From contig JAPJBO010000092.1 in NCBI GenBank assembly GCA_030068145.1, positions 186,001 through 250,000 of the forward strand: 64,000 nt of DNA, read 5' to 3'. Shown here one piece after another: positions 43,501-53,042 of this stretch. Source of the DNA: Diplonema papillatum. Its lineage: Eukaryota; Euglenozoa; Diplonemea; Diplonemida; Diplonemidae. Positions within the stretch are counted from its first letter, which is position 1. Every line of letters starts with the position of its first letter. A model generated the notes under the pieces. That model worked only from the letters and a program-made list of their open reading frames with translations, had not been told where the DNA came from and did not search any database. The position numbers and the translations under genes were made by a program.

Positions 43501-43642
43501 TCGGGCTCCCGCTGAAGGAGCGGTGCATGGCGCCACTTCTACCGCCTCCCCGACACACGGGCCCCGAAGGGGGGTACGCACCCTTCCCCTTCCCCTGCGA
43601 GTAGTAGTACGGGTTGCATTGAAGTCGCTCGATGTTTAGCAT
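40552..43642 (-). CDS. Sperm-tail PG-rich repeat (PGPGSY) protein, probable axonemal protein
   Basis: Exon 1 starts at ATG 43642 and runs open to a GTGCGT donor after 42121 (phase 1). It is Ser/Pro-rich and near its end carries VSSFGTERR and SLPGPGSYTVDHAAMG. The last exon ends at a stop at 40552 and carries NFGTTPTQRMNRA, SPGPGSYVDPGRMMGYL, GGTFGRAKR, SFGTAKRFPP and SPVFGRTHT. PGPGSY and FG-R motifs are the mark of STPG/SHIPPO proteins, which bind axonemal microtubules. That both parts belong to one gene is inference from strand, spacing and shared motifs. The middle splice is not solved: a strong acceptor (14 T then CAG) near 41452 is phase 0 and does not fit exon 1 directly, and a duplicated donor region (41644-41690) complicates it. 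They could also be two neighbouring genes. Confidence 0.6.
41644..41690 (-). repeat. Duplicated exon-end/donor segment inside an intron
   Basis: This stretch repeats 42101-42147, the end of exon 1 and its donor (ATGAAGCTCAAAGCACGCAC, then CACGGGTCGCCGGCGATATG on the plus strand), nearly without change about 460 bp downstream in the gene. Confidence 0.9.
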
Positions 43643-44560
43643 TGAGTTCTGTTAGGTGCAAGTGCCATCAAGGCGGGCGAGCTCTGTTCACGGGCTAGCA
43701 GCTTTGAACTCGCTCAATGTTTAGCAGTAGCGTTGTGTCAGCTTGAACTCGTTCGATGCTAGTACGAGCGTTGTGCCGTCGCATCGTCTTAACTCAGTGA
43801 ACTTCGGAACGAACCAGCTACTAAATGGTTCGATGGGCTTTTCGCCCCCGACGAGCGGTTTCGGCGTTCGCAACCACGATTTTCTTCCGGTTCGGCCTCC
43901 CTTGAGCGCGAGAAGCTTTTGGGTTTCCATGGGTGGCCACGGTCATCGGGTTGACAGAGAGAATCCCCAATTGTCATGGGCCAACGTTTTTTTGTCCCAA
44001 GAACATTTCCGGAGTTGGGGCTTGCACTGATAAACGAAGCAACGGACGATCAGCATCAACTGACCAAAGGTGATGAAAATGATAAGGCAAAAGTTTCTTG
44101 TTCTTCGCGTGTACAGGGTATAAACCTCTCTGGGGGGGGTTTCCTGTATTAGCACTTTTTCGTTGGCTTCGTTTTCTCTTTCATGTGCAACCGTTGTTCC
44201 GGAAATGTTCCCGTCAGTACAGATGTACTATTAAAAAAAAAATCAATCTGTATCGTCTTCTTGTTTGCGCTGGTGCTGAGCCATTTGCATGCAAATGAGT
44301 ACCACACTATGCCAGCTTTTCGCTATCAAACTTTTGCCGCGCTTTCGTCGTGGTGCAACCCTTATCGGTTGCGACTGTTGCTGGAAGTGACGAGTTCATA
44401 ATCCGAAAAGGAATCGGAATATTGCTATGCTGTTCGAATATTTGAGATGTGAGTGTGCCTACCTTGGTCGCCAGATGTGTCGTCACACACATGCCGGACT
44501 CCAGAGTTCTCAAGGCGGGTCGCAGCCCACACGAGGCTGTCAATTTCCTTTTGACTGCTG
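43643..44560. other. Intergenic stretch
   Basis: Upstream of the PG-rich-repeat gene CTCGATGTTTAGCA occurs with variants three times (43630-43760). 43990-44235 is a copy of family F. No gene was found. Confidence 0.45.
43990..44235 (+). repeat. Dispersed repeat family F, copy 1
   Basis: GAACATTTCCGGAGTTGGGG, then TTTCATGTGCAACCG and TGTTCCGGAA before an A-run, match 54815-54990 in the same order. The spacer is longer here. Confidence 0.75.
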
Positions 44561-44564
44561 CCTC

Positions 44565-45020
44565 TCAGCGTCGACGTGACGGGAGCACCTGAGTTTCGCC
44601 GGGAGACACGATACTCGATAATCCGCTACCCAGCATCATCAGTCGTGCTACGCCTTCCCCCTGTCGGCCAAACGGTGGGGTGGAGTCTCCCGCCGCGTCC
44701 CTCCTTGCTCGCTTATGGGGAGGTGACGCCACTCCTGTCGTGACCAGCAGGGGCGACGCCAAATCACGATGCTGTGTCTGCTCTTGTTGCGTACGGATCC
44801 TGTCGACCTGATGCCACCCCCCAGTTCCAGTGCTATTCGCTCCGTTCTGGTTAGAAACTGATGTCAGCAACCGAATGCTTTGAGTTCTTTCTTCAGCAAA
44901 CACGTGATAAGCGGTGCGCGGGAGAAGAGAGTACCTGCCGTAGACCTGGTCCGTGCTTTCCATTTGTTTGTTTGCAAACAGGATCGGCGCGCATGGAAAT
45001 GCGAGCGCGTTCCTGGGCAT
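44565..45020 (-). CDS. Weakly supported ORF, unknown protein
   Basis: A 151-codon frame from ATG 45020 has ordinary amino-acid composition (MESTDQVYGRYSLLPRTAYH, SPPHKRARRDAAGD) but no known domain. A GCAG|GTACTC donor near 44940 may mark an exon end, which would leave only the first 26 codons. No homology could be recognised. Confidence 0.3.
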   Translation of the reverse strand: MPRNALAFPCAPILFANKQMESTDQVYGRYSLLPRTAYHVFAEERTQSIRLLTSVSNQNGANSTGTGGWHQVDRIRTQQEQTQHRDLASPLLVTTGVASPPHKRARRDAAGDSTPPFGRQGEGVARLMMLGSGLSSIVSPGETQVLPSRRR

Positions 45021-45761
45021 TGTCTAATGTAGACACGTGACTTGAAGCGGAAGGAGCCGCATGGGGCAAGAGGCGCACAAGGTCGGAGAAATCTGGTGCG
45101 TATTCTTTCATCACGTTGGGAAGCGCGAAGTTGCACGCCTGTCTGTGTTACAAAGTCTCCAGGGAGGCGCGAATTGCATGCCTGTGCCAGCCAGCATTGG
45201 AAACAGACATGCTAGTCCGGTCCTGAGAAAATCGGTTCTCATCCCAGGAATACTTTTCCTGAACAAACTCGTGTGCAGCGACGATGCGGTCAACCTACAT
45301 TCTGACACAGTTTGACCGGGATGGGACCATACCCATCTTGACCAAACAGCGGACAGCACCCGACAAAGCCGGACCTTCTGATGGTATTGGTGCACGTTTG
45401 GGAGGCGCGAGTTGCACGCCTGTCCGGAAAGGGGGCGGAAATCTTTTATCGATGCGTCGGTTTTGAAGTTGAGTAATGCAAAATAGTGAAAGGATGCTTT
45501 TACTTCAGATAGTCAACCTCGGCAACTGGGCCAGGATGGCCGCCTCGCATCGACTACCTTAACAGGGTTGCATGTATCCAGGAAACGGCGTCGAGTCTCA
45601 CCCGTTTCCCGAGAAAAAGAGGCGTTCGGTCAGTTGCAGCGTCACCGGCACTTTCCGAATCCGATCCAAAAAAAACGGAAAGTCCCTCCCATCCTACCGC
45701 ACCCGCGTCGGGCAACGGGGGGGTGAAATCACGACGGCCTCGCATTTCCCGGACGCCTAAT

Positions 45762-46620
45762 TCATTGCCTCAGCGCGTCGGTGCCCGCGCGCACTGCTGT
45801 CGAGGCGTCTGTTCGTGTGATGGACGCGTACGTACCGGAGGAGGCCGCGGCTATGTGCTCCACTTGCCTCTTGAGCTCGGTGAAGCGAACCTGGAAGTAC
45901 CTGTTTTGTGTGGGTTTAATTCTCCTTCGGTGCGGTTGCCTTCGGAGCCGTAGGCGCCGCTCCGGTGTGCGAATTAAACTCATGTTTAATGCGCTGTTCT
46001 ACCAAACGGACCTCAGCTACGTTCCTTGGACCACTGACGCTACGGGATCCTCGGTTATGCTCCTTAGCTGGATTGCTAGCTCGGTGGGATGAGCTGGCCG
46101 GCGTGTGGGCACGGCACGGGCGAATGTGGCCGCCATATGGCGGCTGCGGTTGCGGGCCGGCGCCGGCGCGACCGCGAGCAGACAGGCTGCGTGCGCGACC
46201 ACCGCTAGCTGGCTTGCGCTGCCGTGGGCCCGATCGCGCCATTCACGCGGTACCATGGGATTGTGGGTGGTATGTTGTGTTATCGTCGATCCCGAGGGAC
46301 GATCAGTTTGGTGGCTATGTCTGTATGGGATATTTTTGTGCTTCCGACGATCCCGTATGGGCGTATATTGATTTATCAGGGGAATTCTACTAGGTAAAAC
46401 AAACGACCCCTAGGACACCACCGGCTACCCGGAACTTTATTTAGTATTCGACAAACCGAATAAGAACACAGGGTGTGTTATTATTCGATCCCCCCCCCCC
46501 CTTTAACACAGTGCTGAGCAAAGCTGCCTTGTCCACGTCCTCGTCCGCGGCCTCCCAACCGTCGGGGGCAAGGACGACCTCGATGGGAGACCAGTCGACA
46601 GCCTTCAGGTCAATCGCCAT
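45762..46620 (-). CDS. Small two-exon gene, 79 residues, unknown function
   Basis: Exon 1 (46620-46510) starts with ATG just after GTGCAG and encodes MAIDLKAVDWSPIEVVLAPD and an acidic stretch EAADEDVDKAALLST; GTGTTA is the donor. Exon 2 (45890-45762), behind a TTCCAG acceptor, encodes VRFTELKRQVEHIAAASSGT and ends at a TGA. Both exons are phase 0, and the 619-nt intron joins them to a continuous 79-residue protein. The second half could form a short helix or coiled coil. The AG directly before the ATG could be a trans- or cis-splice acceptor for the 5' leader, but nothing else here shows that. The exons might instead be the last part of a longer gene. Confidence 0.45.
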
Positions 46621-46830
46621 CTGCACGAGCAATAGTTTTTGTTTGTGCGATTTAACCTACAGTTACTGTTCTGGTTAAACCGCTGCCAACGTTCTTTTTA
46701 GCTGTAACAAATACTGTCTCCAGGGAAGCAGAAATTGGTTGTCGCAAAAAAAGAGGCGGCAGTTTCGCAGCAGCCGGGCACAGTGGCCGACGGCTACTGA
46801 GCGACCAAGTACAGCCTGCGAGGGTTCTTG

Positions 46831-46969
46831 CAGTTTACTGAGGGAATAGGAGCAAGACGCATGGCTCGATGAGCACGACCACCTCGAATCGACACCAGAA
46901 GAATTCGGCTTCGACGACTAGTAATATCCCGGTAAAAGGTGGCACTTCTGAACTAGCCCGAACCAACCC
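46831..46969 (+). repeat. Direct duplication beside the tetraspanin gene, copy 1
   Basis: CAGTTTACTGAGGGAATAGG through GAACTAGCCCGAACCAAC is repeated at 47201-47347 with few changes and a 12-bp insert. The second copy ends 5 bp before the tetraspanin stop codon. Confidence 0.95.
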
Positions 46970-47351
46970 TCACACCTTCCCGATTATTTTTCCCACCCTC
47001 CATCCCCGCGTGGTAGTCCCAGCGGCAGTCATGGCCTCATGGTCGGTGTTCTTCCCCTTCGTTTGTTTGTAAGTATCCGCTTTGGTTTCACCCTTTGTTT
47101 TGAGATGGATATGCACGAGCCGACCGGAGGAAGGGGTCTGCACAAGCCCCATGTAGCCAAGCCAGTGCGAAAGGCCAGAAGACGCCAGCTCCAATTATTG
47201 CAGTTTACTGAGGGAATAGGAGCAAGACGCATGGCTAGATGAGCACGACCACCTCGAATTGACACAAGAAGAATTCGGGGTGGGGCTGGCTTCGACGACT
47301 AATATTAACGGTAAATAGTGGGCACTCCTGAACTAGCCCGAACCAACAGGA

Positions 47352-49430
47352 TCACAGAATGTCAGTCCCACCTTCTCGATTCTTTTTGAACGTACTGAAC
47401 TGGTGAGATGAGGCACACCTGAAAACCAGAGCGTCGTCTCGGATGGTGTCCCTGCTGTTGATGGAGTCCAAGGCTTGTGTGCACGCGAACGTCGATACGA
47501 ACGTGATGACGAGAGCAATCGCGGCGAAAATCAGCGACAGGATGATTTCTGCGCGCCGTTCCTTCGCGCCCTGTGTGTGCATTGCAGACGTAACAGAGGG
47601 TGCGCCTCTTTGCAATGTGACGTTGTGCTAATGTCTGGCGAGTTCTTCAACTCCTTTTCTTTAACAACCGACATTCCTCAGGTTTGCAGATAGAAATTCA
47701 GGTAGATGGTCCATTGTGCCTGTGACCAGGTTCTTGCTTTATTACCCGCAGCTGCCGCGTCGCTGACGTGGTGATGACAGTCACTGTGCGAAGCGATTGG
47801 CACCAACCCCCTTGGGCGAAGTGCAGGTCTTTGCCGCAATTAGATGAACATGGCCTCATTTCCTGAGTCGGCATGGTGTCTTTCATCCCCGCACGCAGCT
47901 TCAAGAGATCCGTCGCTTAGTACATGAAACCCTTGATGAAATGGAATACACACCTCGACTGCTGTGCCTGCAGCCAAGTCCTTGGAGCTAAACTCGAGTT
48001 CTGACTCGCTCAAGAACGCGATTTCGACGTACAGATACTGTGTGGTATAGTGAGGGGTCAGCGGGAATTACTTACGTAGGAATCACCAAGGCAATAAAAG
48101 TGGGTAACCCATCCTCTTCGTGCGACTTTCTTGGCAGTGGAAGTGCTCACCGGCTAGCGTGCGTGGAGGGCTGTTAGAGTGGGGATGACACTCCGATGAC
48201 GGGCAGGAACATCGATTTCGATTTTGCGTCGCAGCTGGCGGGGTCGAGCGTCACTCGCGTCAGCTTCCGCGTCGCTGCTTTTCTTGGCCGGGGGCCGAAG
48301 CCCCGTCTGCTCTCGTGTCCCGGGTGGCTCGGTCGGGGGGGTCTCCTGAAGGAGGGCTTGGCCGCTGGCGAACATGGCGCGGCCGCGTGCGCGAGTCTGC
48401 GACAGGCCGCGCATTTTCCCTCCCCGAAGTGTGTGATGCACTTCGTTCCTGCGTCCTCGAAGAGCACAGGGCCGGAGTTTGCGGCTGGCGGCCCATCAAT
48501 CTGCTCCATCGTGGCACATGGGCGCGGTGTCGTAGGCTCCGTCCCTTCAGCATCTGCTCCAGGACGACGTCCGGCCATCCGGTGCTGCAGTCCTGGCAAG
48601 CCCAACAAACGACAAGGCCGTCGCCACCGTCTTCGTCGACCTGCCAATTTCACGACTGCGCTGATCATGCAGCATGCCACTCGCTTTCTCGCGTTTTCGT
48701 GAGACATGCAGGGCGCGCAACCGAGACGTGCCCACGGTCGAGTTGTGCTGTCACCACCACCACAGCGCGAATGACGGCCAACCGGTGGCGGCGTGCGAAC
48801 AGCCACGAAAAATAGACGAATTGCGGCGACGTGCCAATAACAAGCGCTTTCTGCTGTCGATCTCAAATTACACGGGGGGGTGTGGGCAGTATCTTTTGTA
48901 ATGGAGAAATTGTGTACCGTTGTGAGGAACGACATGGTTAGTAGCGCCGAAACCATGAACCGCTGGATGTAGTCTTTGTGGGCGGAGAGCGAGCCCACGA
49001 AGCCGAGGCAGGAGGAGAGGACCATCACGCCACCGGATGTAAACGACGCGATTACGACAGCGTCTGACCCGCCGCCAAGTTGGACTGAGCCGACGCCGAA
49101 GATGACGCAGCCGAGGCAGAACTCGAGGATCGACAGATAGAAAAGCCACACGCAGTACTTTGCTGTGTCCTTCATCTCGATCCGGATGCGGTTCTTCATG
49201 AAATTGCGGTGTTCGACCTCGTACCAATCGTCGGTCTCTGGCAGCAGCAGGAATTGCATGGCCACCTTCTCGGCCGCACTGTCTTCAAACGGCAGCACGC
49301 GCGAGGTCTCTTCGTTCGCTTTCGCGTAATCATCGCCGCCCTCCTGCAGCAAACGCGGAAGCCGGATCTCCTCTTCTGTACCATCGTCGTTCCGGCGGCG
49401 CTTTCCCCCAGCCAGCAAATACATCGCCAT
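47352..49430 (-). CDS. Tetraspanin-like four-transmembrane protein, four exons
   Basis: Exons 49430-48918, 48037-47954, 47862-47746 and 47570-47352 all meet in phase 0. Introns are GTACAC..CACAG (880 nt), GTGTGT..CTCAG (91 nt) and GTAATA..CACAG (175 nt). The 310-residue product has a long charged N-terminus, TM1 at about 92-115 (VWLFYLSILEFCLGCVIFGV), TM2 at 124-148 ending CLGFVGSLSAHKDYIQRF as tetraspanins do, and TM3 across the first splice (SALLTMSFLTT|YLYVEIAFL). A roughly 65-residue extracellular loop follows with CSSNCG and a later Cys (GGWC), reminiscent of but not equal to the CCG motif. TM4 is ILSLIFAAIALVITFVSTFA. A GTGTGC after 47419 could be another donor; reading through gives a 38-residue tail. 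Tetraspanins organise membrane protein clusters. Intron 1 holds retroelement debris. Confidence 0.85.
48174..48760 (-). mobile_element. Retroelement 3'-end fragment in tetraspanin intron 1
   Basis: A minus-strand frame reads KCITHFGEGKCAACRRLAHA near 48430, a clear relative of CATHHKGKCAVCRALGHHHG in the His/Cys module at 19155-21323. It is followed by a Pro/Arg-rich stretch and a stop at 48174. Only the last ~190 codons of such an element are present, so this is a truncated or decayed insertion on the same strand as the gene. Confidence 0.6.
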
Positions 49431-49524
49431 CGCCCGGTACCTGTTGGCAAAGTAGAGTCTTTTTGTTACCTGATCGCCATCGCCCGGTACCTGTTGGCAA
49501 AGTAGAGTCTTTTTGTTACCTGAT
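49425..49524 (-). repeat. 50-bp tandem duplication at the tetraspanin start
   Basis: 49425-49474 is repeated exactly at 49475-49524. The unit contains the ATG context (GGGCGATGGCGAT), TTGCCAACAG and CAGGTAACAAAAAG, so both an acceptor-like and a donor-like site are doubled. Confidence 0.95.
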
Positions 49525-50150
49525 AAGTTAGGCTTTTTTTGAAAAATATCACCAACCAGTCCCCGCCCACTGGATCAACTAGCCAGAACCCCCCCACAAC
49601 CACGTTCTAGAAGCAGTTGCTTGCTCCAGTAATATATTGTGATGATCAGAAGTGAGCTACCGATCGTCCGATATCTCGTTCACCAGCCCGGCCCCCGAGT
49701 CGCGCATTTTAAGATTTTGTGCAGTTCCTTTGGTGGGTGGGTGCTGTATCAAAGTCATAGTACAGGCGTTACCCTACCTGGGGCCTCGAAATCCAGAAAA
49801 ACCGCGTTTTGTGCTCAAAAGAAGGCTCGCCGAGAGCATTTGAGCTCGAAATCGGCTCGCAAACATGGTTTTTGGGGGGCCGTAGGTCCTATACCCCACT
49901 TGTCCAGTATCTTACTGTGCCAGAAAACATCTGCCCAAACCCCCCCCCCCCTTTTGGCATCGTACCATATGGTACGATGCCAGACCCCCCCCCCCAGTGC
50001 TGATGCTAAGGCCCCTAAACTCGGCATCGTTGTCAGCCGGACGGCAACGAGGGGTGGGTGGGTACCCCCCCCCCCCTAAACACCCCCCCAGGGTGCGCAC
50101 TAAGGGACGTTGCCCCCGTTGCACGTTGCACCCCCCTTTTGGGGGGGGGG
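49525..50150. other. Intergenic stretch with G/C homopolymer runs
   Basis: GATCAGAAGTGAGC through CGTTCACCAGCCCGGCCC (49660-49700) recurs at 50843-50890. C-runs of 9-13 bases occur near 49940-50080. No gene was found. Confidence 0.5.
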
Positions 50151-50152
50151 GG

Positions 50153-50735
50153 GGATTGCAAGAACGTGCTTGGAATGGGTATGTGCTCAACACCGCACTG
50201 GTCCCGTCTGCGCCGTGTTTCGGTCCTTTAAGCCACGGACACATAAGGCGGACCATCATCAGCGTGGAACCTGAGTGTCTGCAGACAGGACTGCGGTGTG
50301 AGTCTGGTTTGTCAGGCGGCTGTTCGTAGCTCGTCACAGCCAGGACCACCCGTGCTGCTAGAGCACAGGCGAATCCGTCACGGGGAGAAGGCCCCTACAA
50401 CCGTGTCTGAGCAATCAGTTAAAAAACTCAGGGCACTCGCCCTGATTGTGACTGCGACTCGCTAGGCAGCACTGACTTGTCTTCTTTTTACGGTGGCAAT
50501 CTGCGAAGTAAACTCCGCAGAGCACAGTGGACATGGGGTTGCCGTGTGCAGCACCAATGGTTGAAGTACCAAAAGGAAAAGAGTGCGAGGAAGTAATCCT
50601 GCGTGCTGAGGGCAGCAAGTCGCGTTACGCGAAGTACCCTACTGGAATGGGGGGATTGCAAGAACGTGCTTGGAATGGGTATGTGCTCAACACCGCACTG
50701 GTCCCGTCTGCGCCGTGTTTCGGTCCTTTAAGCCG
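50153..50735 (+). repeat. Dispersed repeat family A, composite copy
   Basis: The unit starting TTGCAAGAACGTGCTTGGAA occurs at 50156 and at 50656. Between them lie the same blocks as at 23220-23460: CCGTCACGGGGAGAAGG, TTGTCTTCTTTTTACGGTGG, GTGTGCAGCACCAATGG and ACTGGAATGGGG. The second unit is cut by a G-run at about 50736. Confidence 0.9.
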
Positions 50736-51125
50736 GGGGGGGGGGGGGGGCAGGGGGCGCACTTAGGATTGGGGGGTGCAACGGGCAATGTCAACGTCTG
50801 CTAAATTTGGAAGGGGGGGGGGGGTTGGGCTTATTATAATGATCAGAAGTGAGCAACCGATCGTCCGATATCTCGTTCACCAGCCCGGCCCGGCTGGCGA
50901 CTGTGACTTGTTTTGATGCGCTCGGGAGGTTTGGAGCCCAGCGCCACGTTGCTTGCCGGAAGACTTTGCCTCTCGTGCGTGTCAATCCCAACTGCCCCAA
51001 ATCCCCATTGGAACAGCGTCGAATTGCCTGGTGATGTGCTTCGATGGTGCACCGAATGCAGACTGACGCCACCGATTAGTCGCATGCTACTCTCAACAAA
51101 CGACGGTACATCAAACCGGTGTTAA

Positions 51126-52910
51126 CTAGCTTGATTGTGGTGGTAACCCCCGTTTATCGTCGTAGTACATGGTGAGACCACGTTTGAAGCTTGATGACCA
51201 GACAGCGCAAAACAATTGTACAGCATTGCAGGGCCTCTTCCCACAACTTATGTGTGTTCTCGTGACCACCGCTACCGCGCTGATCTTTTGAGAGAGAGAG
51301 AGAGAGAGAGACAGAGAGAGGGACGAGCTAGAGTGCAGGGACCATGTCTCCGGGGTGTATCCGGTCGCCTCACTGGGCACCCGTAGCAATTTGAACGTGC
51401 GTACATACTTCTGAGTTGTTTTGTCTTCTTCTTCGGCGACGTCGAGGAAGTCGAACATGGTTTCGATCGTCTTCATATGATCAACAAAGTTGAAGCCACA
51501 ACACATAGCATCTTCCTTCTGGACAAACGGATTCACAGAATGCGGCTGTGTGCGTGGTTAAGATGTACAGACGTTCCCCCTTCTGGCGGACCGAGGACGG
51601 GATGAATGTTGAGCAAATTGGAAACAATCGGCGCCTGGAAGGATGTTGGGGCCTGAGTATCCGCAAGACGAAGGCAGCCCTTACAAAGACCAGCCACAGT
51701 CAACGCCGCGTGGGTGCGGGCTTTTGCTATTAAGCATGATGTTTCAAACCCCCGATTGGGCGTAACTACCTCAGTCTTCGGTCATCCTTCCGACCGCGTG
51801 CAGGGTTCAGGTTGCCCATTCTGCGCATTTGTCCGCCGGCAGCACGCGCAGAGCAACACTCTTGACCACTACCCGGTTCCCCTTCGATTTTTTTGGGCTA
51901 TATTTCCCCACGTGTGCTTCCACGTGTGGATCCACAGGCATCAGATGTTGTAAATTTGTTGCATTAGTGTGTTTGTCAGGCCTTCGACTACCCTGAGCAA
52001 CGCACTATGCACACTCCGTGTCTACGTCACAGCAGATGGAACGCGTCTGTTACGTCGCCGCGGGGGCGGCCTACGAGTGGATGTTATTGTGGCCTCCCGG
52101 CCGGAGCCATCGTTGGATGACCCTTCGCTCGTTTCTTCGCGTTTGCGTCGGTTCGCGCGTCGGATGGACGCAGCCGGGGGCTGCGCATTGGGCGGCGTTC
52201 GTCTGGCGGGGGTGTTGGCCCGGAGTTGCGGCGTTGGCAGTTGAGTGCGTCGGCGCTGCCGCGCTGGGGGGGTGCGTGGGACGGATCAGCATCAGATGTA
52301 GATTTTGTTTTATTTTCTCCCCCACATGTGCTTGCCACAGGTGGGTCCACACGCAGGGGAGTCTAGGCCCACAAGTCGCCAAGGGGCGAGGCCATTTTTT
52401 TTTGCCCGCCGCGCATAGGGGGATAGGTTTTTTTCTGTTTCCGACGATCCCGAATGGACGTACAGATTGGTGTCTTTCGACCTTTTTGTGTTTCCGGCGG
52501 CAATATAACCTTAAGCGCCAACTTGTCAACCACACGTATTTTCTGAGGCCGAAAACGGAGCGTAAGCCTTGACGATGGGGGATAGCACACAAAGAAATTC
52601 CGGCAGATACCTCAAGGTTGATTGTGTAAGACTGTCCTTCGATGAGTTGGTGAAACCAGTCGCCCATCCCGAGTACAATATCGGGCTTGCCAGCACTGTT
52701 CAAAACGATGGCTTTCGATGCAAGGACCGACGCTGTTAGCTTCTGGTTGTTGAAGGTAAGCCCAAAGCTGGCGAGTTGGCTCTCGAAGACCTGCAAATCC
52801 TCATGAGCCGCGCTGGCACGGAAAAAGTAGCACACAGACTTCCACGGTGTCATGCCTTGTCCCGTTTCGAGTTTCACCAGCTTGCCGTCATCCTCAAGGG
52901 ACGACGACAT
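51126..52910 (-). CDS. Two-exon gene of unknown function
   Basis: Exon 1 (52910-52611, exactly 100 codons) starts MSSSLEDDGKLVKLETGQGM and ends QSYTINLE before a GTATCT donor. Exon 2 starts at 51518 after GTCCAG and reads KEDAMCCGFNFVDHMKTIET with an acidic helix DFLDVAEEEDKTTQK; both are phase 0 over a 1092-nt intron. An in-frame ATG at 53042 would add 44 residues. Exon 2 either stops at 51126 after a Ser/Leu run made by a (CT)n repeat, or splices at GTATGTAC near 51410, which seems about as likely. I do not recognise the fold; the sequence looks soluble and globular (VCYFFRASAAHEDLQVFESQ; VLGMGDWFHQLIEGQ). The intron carries a retroelement fragment at 51795-51885. Confidence 0.55.
51795..51885 (-). 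mobile_element. Fragment of an RNase H retroelement C-terminus inside an intron
   Basis: The minus strand reads SVALRVLPADKCAEWAT, a stop, then TLHAVG. The element at 7394-8908 ends SVALRVRSQLPEDKCAEWATWALHAVG. The match covers the last 27 codons, has one stop codon and one small deletion, and so is a dead piece. Confidence 0.8.
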
Positions 52911-53042
52911 CGTCGGTATTCGATGATGCCGGTCACCGGAATATATATAGGCGGCAAATAGCCCAAACAGGGGGTTCGGAGACGATTTCACCGATTGAAG
53001 TGTTTCTCTTGTGTCCTGGAAGGGTTGTTCGCGACGTGTCAT

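Noticed and set aside
42184-43604. Plus-strand ORFs of 293 and 359 codons opposite the PG-rich-repeat gene
   Set aside because: They mirror the GC-rich coding strand; the minus frame has the PGPGSY motif and a sound donor.
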